Source of the DNA: Streptomyces antibioticus
Lineage (GTDB): Bacteria > Actinomycetota > Actinomycetes > Streptomycetales > Streptomycetaceae
Reading direction: 5' to 3'
Assembly (NCBI RefSeq): GCF_001514065.1
Contig: NZ_KQ948424.1
Location: 62,001 to 126,000 of the forward strand
DNA length: 64,000 nucleotides
Shown: piece by piece, positions 1-8,466 of the stretch
Layout: each line of letters starts with the position of its first letter
Numbering within the stretch: the first letter of the stretch is position 1
The notes under the pieces: model-generated
What the model was told of the DNA's origin: nothing
Databases searched by the model: none
What the model saw: only the letters and a program-made list of their open reading frames with translations
Translations under genes and position numbers: made by a program

Positions 1-1178
1 CGGCCGGACAGGCCGACGCCCTCATCACCGAGGCGCGCAACGAGGCCGAGCGGCTGACCACGGACACCATCCGGGACACCGACCAGCTGCGGCAGGACAC
101 GGTCGCCGAGGCGGAGCGGCTGCGTCAGGAGACCACCGCCGAGGCCGAGCGGGTCCGGGCCGAGGCCATCAGCAAGGCCGAGCGGCTCATCGCGGACGCC
201 ACCGACGACGCGGAGCGGCTGCGCGCCGAGGCCGCCGAGACGGTCGGCTCCGCCCAGCAGCACGCCGAGCGGATCCGCACCGAGTCCGAGCGCGTCAAGG
301 CCGACGCCCTGGCCGAGGCGGAGCGCATGCTCAACGCCGCGCGCGAGGAGGCCGACCACACCCTCGACGAGGCCCGCAAGGACGCCAACAAGCGGCGCCA
401 GGACGTGGCCGAGCAGGTGGACACGCTCATCAACGAGACCACCGCCGAGGCCGACAAGCTGCTCACCGAGGCTCAGCAGCAGGCCCACAAGACCACCGCG
501 GAGGCGGAGGCGCAGGCCGACTCGATGGTCGGCGCCGCCCGCAAGGAGGCCGACCGGCTGGTCTCCGAGGCGACGGTCGAGGGCAACTCCCGGGTGGAGA
601 AGGCCCGTACGGACGCGGACGAGCTGCTCGTCGGCGCCCGCCGGGACGCCACCGCCATAAGGGAGCGGGCCGAGGAGCTGCGCGAGCGCATCACGTCCGA
701 GATCGAGAGCCTGCACGAGCGGGCCCGCCGCGAGGCCGCCGAGACGATGAAGTCGACCGGCGACCGCTGCGACGCGCTCATCAAGGCATCCGAGGAACAG
801 CTGGCGAAGGCTCAGGCCAAGGCCAAGGAGCTGGTCTCGGAGGCCAATTCGGAGGCGGGCAAGGTCCGGATCGCCGCCGTGAAGAAGGCCGAGCTGCTCC
901 TGAAGGAGGCCGAGCAGAAGAAGTCGGCCCTCGTGAGGGAGGCCGAGGAGCTCAAGGCGGAGGCGATCCGCGAGGCCAAGCGCACGGTCGAGGAAGGAAA
1001 GCGCGAGCTGGAGATCCTGGTGCGGCGCCGCGAGGACATCAATGCCGAGATCTCCCGTGTCCAGGACGTCCTGGAGGCGTTGGAGTCCTTCGAGGCTCCC
1101 GGCGGGGGCAAGGACGGCGGCGTCAAGGCGGGCGTCTCGGTCGGAGCCCCTCGTTCGGGTAAGCCTTCGGACAGTTAA
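1..1178 (+). CDS. scy: Scy-like apical coiled-coil protein, C-terminal part (5' end outside window)
   Basis: The reading frame is open from base 3, so the gene begins before the window; about 391 residues are visible. They form an almost unbroken coiled coil rich in Ala, Glu, Arg and Lys with repeated A-E-A and E-A-E-R heptad-like units, ending in a short Gly/Ser/Pro-rich tail. In Streptomyces, Scy is a very long coiled-coil scaffold that organises the tip-growth complex with DivIVA and FilP. The identity rests on coiled-coil character and on filP lying 203 bases downstream in the same direction, the arrangement known in S. coelicolor. The gene ends with TAA. Confidence 0.88.
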   Translation, partial: AGQADALITEARNEAERLTTDTIRDTDQLRQDTVAEAERLRQETTAEAERVRAEAISKAERLIADATDDAERLRAEAAETVGSAQQHAERIRTESERVKADALAEAERMLNAAREEADHTLDEARKDANKRRQDVAEQVDTLINETTAEADKLLTEAQQQAHKTTAEAEAQADSMVGAARKEADRLVSEATVEGNSRVEKARTDADELLVGARRDATAIRERAEELRERITSEIESLHERARREAAETMKSTGDRCDALIKASEEQLAKAQAKAKELVSEANSEAGKVRIAAVKKAELLLKEAEQKKSALVREAEELKAEAIREAKRTVEEGKRELEILVRRREDINAEISRVQDVLEALESFEAPGGGKDGGVKAGVSVGAPRSGKPSDS

Positions 1179-1381
1179 CCGACAGGTTCCGACCGGTCAC
1201 GACCGGTCGAACTGCGGTGCCGTCTGGGGCGTTTGACCAAGTTTTTGGCAAGCCGTCCAAGGGTTAGCCACTCAAAAGGGGTGTCATTCTCCAGATCAAA
1301 CACGTATCCGCTCGATGACACACCGCTTCGGCCCCTAGGATTCCCCCTATCACCTCACCGGTCTCATTTGACAGGAACCCC

Positions 1382-2320
1382 ATGAGCGACACTTCCCCCT
1401 ACGGCTTCGAGCTTGTGCGGCGTGGGTACGACCGCGCTCAGGTGGACGAACGTATCTCCAAGCTCGTCTCCGACCGTGACAGCGCTCTCACCCGCATCAC
1501 CGCTCTGGAAAAGCGCATCGAGGAGCTCCACCTCGAGACGCAGAACGCCCAGGCTCAGGTAAGCGACGCGGAGCCGTCGTACGCCGGTCTCGGCGCGCGT
1601 GTCGAGAAGATCCTCCGCCTCGCCGAGGAAGAGGCCAAGGATCTGCGCGAGGAGGCCCGTCGCGCGGCCGAGCAGCACCGCGAGCTGGCCGAGTCCGCGG
1701 CCCAGCAGGTGCGCAACGACGCGGAGTCGTTCGCCGCGGAGCGCAAGGCCAAGGCTGAGGACGAAGGCGTCCGGATCGTCGAGAAGGCCAAGAGCGACGC
1801 GTCGCAGCTGCGCGCCGAGGCCCAGAAGGACGCGCAGTCCAAGCGTGAGGAGGCGGACGCCCTCTTCGAGGAGACCCGCGCCAAGGCCGCTCAGGCCGCC
1901 GCGGACTTCGAGACCAACCTGGCCAAGCGTCGCGAGCAGTCGGAGCGCGACCTCGCGTCCCGTCAGCAGAAGGCCGAGAAGCGCCTCGCGGAGATCGAGC
2001 ACCGCGCGGAGCAGCTCCGCCTGGAGGCCGAGAAGCTGCGCACGGACGCCGAGCGCCGCGCCCGCCAGACGGTGGAGACGGCCCAGCGTCAGGCCGAGGA
2101 CATCGTCGCGGACGCGAACGCCAAGGCCGACCGCATCCGTTCGGAATCCGAGCGCGAGCTGGCCGCCCTCACCAACCGCCGCGACTCGATCAACGCCCAG
2201 CTCACGAACGTCCGCGAGATGCTCGCGACGCTCACGGGCGCCGCGGTGGCCGCGGCCGGCACGCCGGCCACGGACGACGAGCCGATCTCCCGTGGGGTTC
2301 CGGCTCAGCAGTCCAGGTAA
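1382..2320 (+). CDS. filP: FilP, intermediate-filament-like coiled-coil protein
   Basis: A 312-residue protein, about the size of S. coelicolor FilP. It opens with a short DivIVA-like segment (FELVRRGYDRAQVD, residues 9-22) and then runs as a charged coiled coil from about residue 25 to 285 before a short Ala/Thr tail. FilP forms filaments below hyphal tips, interacts with Scy and DivIVA and gives the hypha stiffness. Older annotations call it a cellulose-binding protein. The ATG start has AGGAA five bases upstream. A 203-base gap separates it from scy and a hairpin terminator follows at 2342-2380, so it can be its own transcription unit. Confidence 0.93.
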   Translation: MSDTSPYGFELVRRGYDRAQVDERISKLVSDRDSALTRITALEKRIEELHLETQNAQAQVSDAEPSYAGLGARVEKILRLAEEEAKDLREEARRAAEQHRELAESAAQQVRNDAESFAAERKAKAEDEGVRIVEKAKSDASQLRAEAQKDAQSKREEADALFEETRAKAAQAAADFETNLAKRREQSERDLASRQQKAEKRLAEIEHRAEQLRLEAEKLRTDAERRARQTVETAQRQAEDIVADANAKADRIRSESERELAALTNRRDSINAQLTNVREMLATLTGAAVAAAGTPATDDEPISRGVPAQQSR

Positions 2321-2341
2321 CACCGCCTGACGGCAGCGACC

Positions 2342-2380
2342 AAGGGTCCGCACCCTCTCCCCCGAACGGTGCGGGCCCTT
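2342..2380 (+). terminator. Hairpin terminator after filP
   Basis: Bases 2342-2354 pair with 2368-2380 (AAGGGTCCGCACC against GGTGCGGGCCCTT, 13 pairs including one G-U) around a 13-base loop, 21 bases after the filP stop codon. Confidence 0.8.
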
Positions 2381-2440
2381 CGTCGTATCCGGTTGTCGCA
2401 CCGGCGACCGGCTCAAGTGGCAGCGTCCCGGGGCCCGTCT

Positions 2441-2446
2441 TAGCGT
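2441..2446 (+). promoter_or_regulatory. Candidate -10 box for leaderless start of the first ABC ATPase
   Basis: TAGCGT lies six bases before the ATG at 2453, which has no convincing Shine-Dalgarno. This spacing would start transcription at the A of the ATG. Confidence 0.5.
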
Positions 2447-2452
2447 GGCCGC

Positions 2453-3406
2453 ATGATCGAGCTCGAGGGCCTGACCAAGCGCTACGGCGAGAAGGTGGCG
2501 GTCAACAACCTGACCTTCACCGTCAGACCCGGCATCGTCACCGGCTTCCTCGGTCCCAACGGCGCCGGCAAGTCGACGACGATGCGCATGATGCTCGGCC
2601 TCGACCGGCCCACCGCCGGCGACGTCCGCATCGACGGCAGGCACTACGACCGTCTGAAGGACCCCCTCAGGTACATCGGCGCCCTGCTGGACGCCAAGGC
2701 CATGCACGGCGGGCGCAGTGCCTTCAACCACCTTCTCTGCCTCGCGCAGAGCAACGGCATCCCGCGCGGCCGGGTCGACGAGGTCCTCGACACCGTGGGG
2801 CTGACGGCCGTGGCGAAGAAGAAGGCCAAGGGGTTCTCGCTCGGCATGGGCCAGCGGCTCGGCATCGCGGGCGCGCTGCTCGGCGATCCGCGCATCCTGA
2901 TGTTCGACGAGCCGGTGAACGGCCTCGACCCCGAGGGCATCCACTGGATCCGCAATCTGATGAAATCGCTGGCCGCGCAGGGCCGGACGGTGTTCGTCTC
3001 CAGCCACCTGATGAGCGAGATGGCGCTCACCGCCGACCACCTCGTCGTCATCGGTCAGGGCCGGCTGCTCGCCGACACGTCCATGGCCGAGTTCATCGAG
3101 CAGAACTCGCGGTCGTACGTCCGCATCCGCTCGCCCCAGCGCGAACGGCTCCTCGACGTGCTGCACGGGGCCGGGATCACCGTCGTGGAGACCGGTGCCG
3201 GGGCGCTGGAGGTCGACGGCGGCAAGCCCGAGCACATCGGTGAGCTGGCGGCGCAGCACCAGATCGTGCTGCACGAGCTCAGCCCCCAGCAGGCCTCCCT
3301 GGAGGAGGCGTTCATGCAGCTGACCGCCGAGTCGGTCGAGTACCACGCGCACACCGACACCCCCGAGGAACAGCAGGCCTGGGGCGACGGCTGGAAGGGG
3401 AACTGA
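2453..3406 (+). CDS. ABC transporter ATP-binding protein (module 1)
   Basis: A 317-residue ATPase of the ABC-2/DrrA type, which powers export by a separate membrane subunit. The Walker A loop GPNGAGKST is at residues 34-42, the signature is the variant SLGMGQ at 129-134 and Walker B ILMFDE is at 148-153, followed by VNGLDPEG. A C-terminal regulatory stretch follows from about residue 215. The permease gene begins two bases after the stop. A second module of the same design starts at 4283, and the two ATPases are close paralogues over their first 300 residues, which suggests a tandem duplication. The substrate cannot be told from sequence. Confidence 0.93.
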   Translation: MIELEGLTKRYGEKVAVNNLTFTVRPGIVTGFLGPNGAGKSTTMRMMLGLDRPTAGDVRIDGRHYDRLKDPLRYIGALLDAKAMHGGRSAFNHLLCLAQSNGIPRGRVDEVLDTVGLTAVAKKKAKGFSLGMGQRLGIAGALLGDPRILMFDEPVNGLDPEGIHWIRNLMKSLAAQGRTVFVSSHLMSEMALTADHLVVIGQGRLLADTSMAEFIEQNSRSYVRIRSPQRERLLDVLHGAGITVVETGAGALEVDGGKPEHIGELAAQHQIVLHELSPQQASLEEAFMQLTAESVEYHAHTDTPEEQQAWGDGWKGN

Positions 3407-3408
3407 CC

Positions 3409-4179
3409 ATGGCGGCAGCCCAGGTCGTCCGGTCCGAGTGGACCAAGATCCGGTCGGTGGCGTCCACGGTGTGGACGCTCTCCCTCGCGGTGGTCGTCAC
3501 CCTCGCGCTCGGCATGCTGATCTCGGCCCTGTCGAAGAACGAGTTCGACAAGATGAGCCGCAAGGACCAGCTCTCCTTCGACCCGACCTTCATCAGCTTC
3601 GCCGGGATGAGCCTCGGCCAGCTCGCGATGATCGTGTTCGGCGTGCTGGTGGTGTCCAACGAGTACAGCACCGGCATGATCCGCACCTCGCTGGCCGCCG
3701 TACCGCAGCGCGGCACCTTCCTGTTCAGCAAGATCGGGGTAGCGACCGGCCTCTGTCTCGTCGTCGGCCTCGTCACCAGCTTCGTCGCGTTCTTCCTCGG
3801 GCAGGCCATGCTCGGCGAGCACCGGGCGCACATCGGCGACGAGGGCGTGCTGCGCGCGGTGATCGGCGGCGGGCTCTACATGACCCTGATCGCGATGTTC
3901 TCCATGGGCGTCGCCGTGATGCTGCGCTCGCCGATGCTGTCGCTGGGCACCCTGATGCCGTTCTTCTTCCTGATCTCCAACATCCTCGGCAATGTCTCGG
4001 CCACCAAGAAGATCGGCCGGTACCTGCCCGACCAGGCCGGCAGCAAGATCATGCAGGTGGTCACGCCGATCGACGACGACACCCCGTACGGGCCCTGGGG
4101 CGGGCTCGCGATCATGGTGCTGTGGGTGGCCGCGGCGATCGCGGGCGGGTACGGGCTGCTGAAGAAGAGAGATGCCTGA
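3409..4179 (+). CDS. ABC-2 type permease (module 1)
   Basis: A 256-residue integral membrane protein with about six hydrophobic segments. It begins with a short cytoplasmic stretch carrying SEWTKIRSVASTVWTL, a sequence almost repeated in the module 2 permease (SEWTKIRSVRSTMWTL), and has the NEYSTGMIRTSL motif typical of this ABC-2 subfamily near residue 84. It ends in LLKKRDA. It should pair with the ATPase two bases upstream to form an exporter. ATG is the chosen start because it follows the upstream stop directly. The transported compound is unknown. Confidence 0.9.
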   Translation: MAAAQVVRSEWTKIRSVASTVWTLSLAVVVTLALGMLISALSKNEFDKMSRKDQLSFDPTFISFAGMSLGQLAMIVFGVLVVSNEYSTGMIRTSLAAVPQRGTFLFSKIGVATGLCLVVGLVTSFVAFFLGQAMLGEHRAHIGDEGVLRAVIGGGLYMTLIAMFSMGVAVMLRSPMLSLGTLMPFFFLISNILGNVSATKKIGRYLPDQAGSKIMQVVTPIDDDTPYGPWGGLAIMVLWVAAAIAGGYGLLKKRDA

Positions 4180-4282
4180 GGCTTTACGGCCTCTTGAGTG
4201 GAACCGTCAGCGCCCGGATAAGCTCCTAACCCTTACGGGGGCGTGCGCCCTGCTGTCCTGAACCTTTCGATGGGTGCGGAGC

Positions 4283-5764
4283 ATGATCGAGGCAGTCGGC
4301 CTGACCAAGCAATATGGCGACAAGACCGCTGTGTACAACCTTTCCTTCCAGGTGCGGCCCGGTGCCGTCACCGGCTTCCTGGGCCCCAACGGCTCGGGTA
4401 AGTCGACGACGATGCGGATGATCCTGGGCCTGGACAACCCCACCTCGGGGCAGGTGACGATCGGCGGCTACCCGTACCGCAAGCTGCCGAACGCCCCCCG
4501 TCAGGTCGGCGCGCTCCTCGACGCCAAGGCGGTCCACGGCGGCCGGCACGCCCGCAACCACCTCCTGTGCCTCGCCCAGCTCTCCGGCATCCCGGCCCGC
4601 CGGGTGGACGAGGTGCTCGGCGTCGTCGGCCTCCAGGACGTGGCGCGGAAACGTTCCAAGGGCTTCTCCCTCGGCATGGGCCAGCGGCTCGGCATCGCCG
4701 CCGCGCTCCTCGGCGACCCGCAGGTCCTGCTCTTCGACGAGCCGGTCAACGGCCTCGACCCCGAGGGCATCCTCTGGGTCCGGAACCTGATGAAGGCGCT
4801 GGCGGCGGAGGGCCGTACGGTCTTCGTCTCCTCGCACCTGATGAGCGAGATGGCGCTGACGGCCGACCACCTGATCGTCATCGGGCGCGGCCAGTTGCTG
4901 GCCGACATGAGCGTGAACGACTTCATCGCGGCGAACTCCGCCGGCTTCGCCCGTGTCCGCACCCCCGACACCGAGCCGCAGCTGCGCGAGAAGCTGACGT
5001 CCGCGCTGACGGAGGCCGGCGGCCATGTGCTGCCCGAGCAGGACGGCGCCCTGCGGATCACCGGGCTCCCGCTCCCCCGCATCAGCGACATCGCCCACGA
5101 CGCCGACGTACGGCTGTGGGAGCTGTCGCCGCACTCCGCCTCGCTGGAGGAGGCGTACATGCGGATGACGCAGGGGGCCGTCGACTACCGCTCGACGATC
5201 GACCAGAAGGCCGGCCTCATGCAGCCCCTGCCGCCGGGCGCCCAGCCCCCGATGCCGGTTCCCGGCCAGGGCCAGCCCGACTGGTACGCCCCACCGCCGC
5301 CCCAGCAGCAGTTCGCTCCGCAGGCCCAGCCGGCGACGGGCCCGTACGGCGCCTCTCAGCCTCCGGCGGGCCCGTACGGCGCCCCAGGCGCCCCGGCCGC
5401 CCCCGGTACGGCCGCCCAGCCGCCTGCCGGGCCCTACGGCGCCCAGGCCCCGGCCGCTCCGGCCGCGAACGCCGGCGCGGCCGCCGCGAACCCGTACGCC
5501 CCCGCAGCGCCGCAGGCCCCCGCCCAGGCCCCCGGCCTCACCAAGCAGCCCGCCGCGGCCCCGGCCCCCGCAGGCGCCCCGACGGCCTCCGCCCCGGCCC
5601 CCGCCGCTCCGGCTGCCCAGCCGGGTGCCGGCGCCGCCTCTGCGGCCGCGCCCGCGCAGGCCTCCCCGCAGCAGCCCCCGGCCGCCGCGGCACCCGCGCG
5701 ACCTGCCGCACCGGCCCCCGCCCCGCCCGCCGCCGACCTGACCAAGCCCGAGGACGCCCGATGA
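4283..5764 (+). CDS. ABC transporter ATP-binding protein with Pro/Ala-rich tail (module 2)
   Basis: A 493-residue protein. Residues 1-310 are a complete ABC ATPase (GPNGSGKST at 34-42, SLGMGQ signature, LLFDEPVNGLDPEG Walker B), closely resembling the module 1 ATPase. The remaining ~180 residues are low-complexity Pro, Ala, Gly and Gln with repeated GPYGA units and are probably disordered. The ATG at 4283 matches the paralogue's start; a GTG at 4274 would add three residues. The stop overlaps the permease start as ATGA, so the two subunits are probably translationally coupled. A long disordered tail on an ABC ATPase is uncommon. Confidence 0.92.
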   Translation: MIEAVGLTKQYGDKTAVYNLSFQVRPGAVTGFLGPNGSGKSTTMRMILGLDNPTSGQVTIGGYPYRKLPNAPRQVGALLDAKAVHGGRHARNHLLCLAQLSGIPARRVDEVLGVVGLQDVARKRSKGFSLGMGQRLGIAAALLGDPQVLLFDEPVNGLDPEGILWVRNLMKALAAEGRTVFVSSHLMSEMALTADHLIVIGRGQLLADMSVNDFIAANSAGFARVRTPDTEPQLREKLTSALTEAGGHVLPEQDGALRITGLPLPRISDIAHDADVRLWELSPHSASLEEAYMRMTQGAVDYRSTIDQKAGLMQPLPPGAQPPMPVPGQGQPDWYAPPPPQQQFAPQAQPATGPYGASQPPAGPYGAPGAPAAPGTAAQPPAGPYGAQAPAAPAANAGAAAANPYAPAAPQAPAQAPGLTKQPAAAPAPAGAPTASAPAPAAPAAQPGAGAASAAAPAQASPQQPPAAAAPARPAAPAPAPPAADLTKPEDAR

Positions 5765-6675
5765 GTACGCCCCAGCCTCCGATGCCGCAGGCCGCCGTGC
5801 CCCAGCCTCAGCCTCAGCTGGCGCAGGCGCCCGCGCCCCACTGGCAGTCGGCGCCCGCCGGCTCGTACCCGACGTACACCTCGCCGATCCCGGTGGTGCG
5901 CACGCACCTCGGGCACGCCATCGCCTCGGAGTGGACGAAGATCCGTTCCGTGCGGTCGACGATGTGGACGCTCGGCGTGTTCGTCCTGCTCGTCGTGGGG
6001 ATCGGTCTGCTGGCCGCCGCGGTGGTGGGGAGCAGCGCTGGCGAGACCGACCTGGCCGGGGAGAACCCGCTGTCGTTCGGCTTCTTCGGGCTCCTGCTCG
6101 GCAGCATGTGCATCATGACGCTCGGCGTGCTGACCACCGCCTCCGAGTACGGCACCGGCATGATCCGCACCACCATGACCGCGTGCCCCAACCGGGTGCG
6201 GGTGCTGGCGGCGAAGGCGATCGTGTTCTTCTCCGTCGCCTTCGTGGTGACCTTCGTCTCGGCGCTGCTGGTCGCCTTCGCGGACGTGGCCCTGCTGGAC
6301 AGCAGCGGCGTGCGGGACCCCTCCGGCAGCGAATGGCTGAAGGGCACCCTCGGCATCTCGCTCTACCTGGCGCTGCTCGGCCTGCTCTCGCTCGTCATCG
6401 GCTCGATCATCCGGCACTCGGCGGGCGCGATCACCATCATGATCGGCGTGGTGCTGGCCCCGCTGGTCATCGCGCTGTTCATGTTCTCCTCCTCGCTGGA
6501 GAAGCTGCGCGAGGCCCTGTTCGAGTACTCCATCCCGAACCAGCTGAGCGTCTTCTACTCCAACTCGCTCACCGAGTCCGGCCCGTCCGGCTGGGACCCG
6601 CTGTGGATCATGCTCGGCGTGACGGCCGTCGCGTTCGCCGGCGCCTGCGCGCTGCTGGAGAAGCGGGACGTCTAG
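5761..6675 (+). CDS. ABC-2 type permease (module 2)
   Basis: A 304-residue protein. About 55 residues of Pro/Gln/Ala-rich sequence precede the membrane part, which carries the SEWTKIRSVRSTMWTL entry motif and six predicted membrane segments, then ends in LLEKRDV like the module 1 permease. The start codon overlaps the ATPase stop (ATGA). Its low-complexity N-terminus resembles the tail of its partner ATPase, so the two may associate through these regions (inference). The TAG stop lies in a CTAG that borders a repeat element at 6672-6794. Confidence 0.9.
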   Translation: MSTPQPPMPQAAVPQPQPQLAQAPAPHWQSAPAGSYPTYTSPIPVVRTHLGHAIASEWTKIRSVRSTMWTLGVFVLLVVGIGLLAAAVVGSSAGETDLAGENPLSFGFFGLLLGSMCIMTLGVLTTASEYGTGMIRTTMTACPNRVRVLAAKAIVFFSVAFVVTFVSALLVAFADVALLDSSGVRDPSGSEWLKGTLGISLYLALLGLLSLVIGSIIRHSAGAITIMIGVVLAPLVIALFMFSSSLEKLREALFEYSIPNQLSVFYSNSLTESGPSGWDPLWIMLGVTAVAFAGACALLEKRDV

Positions 6676-6794
6676 GACCTGTCCGGCGGATCCTGCCGCA
6701 GACGCGGGGGCTGGCACGCGCATCTGCCCCCGCTCACCGGTGTCGATGAAGCGCCGCAGCTTCCCTGCGACCTGATCCGCCGGACAGGCCCTAG
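6672..6794. repeat. MITE-like element with 21-bp inverted ends bordered by CTAG
   Basis: Bases 6672-6692 and 6774-6794 are inverted copies matching at 20 of 21 positions, both ending in CTAG. The ~80-base core has no plausible gene. The termini (CTAGGGCCTGTCC in the inward reading of the right end) resemble, from memory, the ends of IS5-type elements and small non-autonomous repeats common in Streptomyces. The left CTAG includes the stop codon of the permease gene. Confidence 0.7.
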
Positions 6795-6804
6795 CCCGTA
6801 CGCC

Positions 6805-7134
6805 TCAGAACTTCGGCGCGTTCCTGGACCGCTGCACCCGCGTGGTGCGGCGGTCCTTCGCGTTCCAGCACGCCTTGTGCCAGTGCCGGCGCTCGTCGAC
6901 CCCGGAGTGGTCCGGCCAGGCCACCACGTGCGGGACGCCGTCCGGGATCAGCTGGTCGCAGCCGGGGCAGCGGTAGGACTTGCCCTGGGAACTCGCACCG
7001 GCCACATGACGGACGTTCCACTCCTCGCCCTGCCAGCTCTCCGTGGACTGCCAGCCCCCGTACCGGCCGGACCGGTCGTCCTCGGCACTCCGGCCGGAAT
7101 CGGAACCCTTGGGTCGGTTGCGACGCGGGGACAC
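6805..7134 (-). CDS. Small zinc-binding-type protein (HNH-like Cys/His pattern), function unknown
   Basis: A 109-residue basic, hydrophilic protein. The C-terminal half carries CPGC (residues 55-58 or so), then H-V-V, then HWHKACW, a Cys2-His-Cys arrangement like a treble-clef or HNH zinc site. The N-terminal half is rich in Arg, Gly, Ser and Trp. The GTG at 7134 is chosen because GAGAGG lies about six bases upstream; further upstream the frame lacks a ribosome site. Homologues in Streptomyces are often called ATP/GTP-binding proteins, but I see no P-loop. A nucleic-acid-binding role is only a guess. Confidence 0.7.
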   Translation of the reverse strand: MSPRRNRPKGSDSGRSAEDDRSGRYGGWQSTESWQGEEWNVRHVAGASSQGKSYRCPGCDQLIPDGVPHVVAWPDHSGVDERRHWHKACWNAKDRRTTRVQRSRNAPKF

Positions 7135-7355
7135 GGAACACCTCTCGGGGCTATACAGGAAGCACGGCATGTCCAGCCTACGCGGCGCGGACAGGGGTAC
7201 GCGAAGGGCACCAACCCCCGCAAGTCCCCCTCGCGGACGCGGCATTCGGCAGACAATCCGCAAATCTCTTCGCCAGGCCGTGTCCTCGGCACGTGTCAGA
7301 CGGTTATGCCGGGTGGGGGAGCTCCGCGTCGGAGCCAAGGAAGCAGGAAAAGCAC

Positions 7356-8384
7356 ATGCGCGTTGGAAGTTTCGTGTTGGCGGCCCAGTTCCCGGGGCAG
7401 GGCCAGGGGGAGGCGCTGCACCGCGCGGTCCGCTCGGCCGAGGTCGCCGAGGAAGCGGGGCTGGACTCGGTCTGGCTGGCCGAGCACCACTTCGTGCCGT
7501 ACGGCACCTGTCCGTCGGCGATCACCCTGGCCGCGTTACTGCTGGGCCGCACCCGCCGGCTCCGCGTCGGCACCGCCGTCAGCGTGCTGCCCACCGCCCA
7601 TCCGGTGGCCCTGGGCGAGCAGGCCGCGCTGCTGCATCTCACCTCCGGCGGGCGCTTCTCCCTGGGCGTCGGGCGCGGCGGGCCGTGGGTCGACCTGGAG
7701 GTGTTCGGGTCGGGGCTCGCGGCCTACGAGAAGGGGTTCCCGGAATCACTCGATCTGCTGGTGCGCTGGCTGCGCGAGCCGTCCGTCGCGGCCGACGGCG
7801 AGCGCTACCGCTTCCGCGAGGTCCCCGTGGTACCGCGGCCCTCGGAGGCACTCACGGAGGCGGACGGCCCCGAGGTGGTCGTCGCCTGCACCTCCCCGGC
7901 GAGCGTGCGGCTGGCGGCCGAGCGCGGGCTGCCGATGCTGCTCGGGATGCATGTCGGGGACGAGGAGAAGGCGGAGATGGTCGGCCTGTGGCGCAAGCAC
8001 GCGCGCGCGGCGGGCCGCTCGCCGGACGAGATCGCGCACGCGGGCCATGTCTCCGCCGGCGTCTGCCAGATCGCGGACAAGCGCACGGACGCCGTGGAGG
8101 CGTTGGTGAAGGCGATGCCGGGCTGGCTGCGCCAGGGCCTGGAGGCCCATGTGACGGTCGACGGCCGCCATCGTTCGATGCGCGACCCGGTCGCGTACAC
8201 CGAACTGCTCTGCGGGCTGCACCCGGTGGGCACTCCCCGGCTGTGCGCCGACCGGCTCGCCGCCACCAGCGAGCGGACCGGCATCTCCCGCTTCGCCCTG
8301 CTCGTCGAGGGCTCGGGAGACCTCGCGGCCACCGAGGAGAACGTCCGACGGCTGGGCGCCGAGGTGCTCCCCCACCTCGGCTGA
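7356..8384 (+). CDS. Luciferase-like (LLM class) flavin-dependent oxidoreductase
   Basis: A 342-residue protein of the bacterial luciferase-like TIM-barrel family, which uses reduced flavin (FMN or F420) to oxidise small molecules. Family features are the DSVWLAEHH segment at residues 37-45, TRRLRVGTAVSVLP in the following strand, and GGRFSLGVGRGG near residue 95. ATG 7356 follows AGGAA by eight bases; an earlier in-frame ATG at 7293 lacks a ribosome site. Codon 61 is TTA (7536-7538), the rare leucine codon read by bldA tRNA in Streptomyces, so translation may depend on development. Its substrate is unknown. Confidence 0.88.
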   Translation: MRVGSFVLAAQFPGQGQGEALHRAVRSAEVAEEAGLDSVWLAEHHFVPYGTCPSAITLAALLLGRTRRLRVGTAVSVLPTAHPVALGEQAALLHLTSGGRFSLGVGRGGPWVDLEVFGSGLAAYEKGFPESLDLLVRWLREPSVAADGERYRFREVPVVPRPSEALTEADGPEVVVACTSPASVRLAAERGLPMLLGMHVGDEEKAEMVGLWRKHARAAGRSPDEIAHAGHVSAGVCQIADKRTDAVEALVKAMPGWLRQGLEAHVTVDGRHRSMRDPVAYTELLCGLHPVGTPRLCADRLAATSERTGISRFALLVEGSGDLAATEENVRRLGAEVLPHLG

Positions 8385-8402
8385 CCGTGGGCCCCGCGCA
8401 GA

Positions 8403-8451
8403 GCTTGCCGCCCCTGTACTGAATGCACCTCCCGCGTACGGAGCGGCAAGC
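8403..8451. terminator. Possible bidirectional terminator
   Basis: GCTTGCCGC at 8403-8411 is the exact inverse of GCGGCAAGC at 8443-8451. It lies between two converging genes (stops at 8384 and 8467). The loop is long (31 bases), so this is a modest candidate. Confidence 0.45.
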
Positions 8452-8466
8452 GAACGGCTCGCTGCG

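Noticed and set aside
1364-3352. Minus-strand frame opposite filP and the first ABC ATPase
   Set aside because: The opposite strand carries clear FilP and ABC proteins; this frame mirrors their codons.
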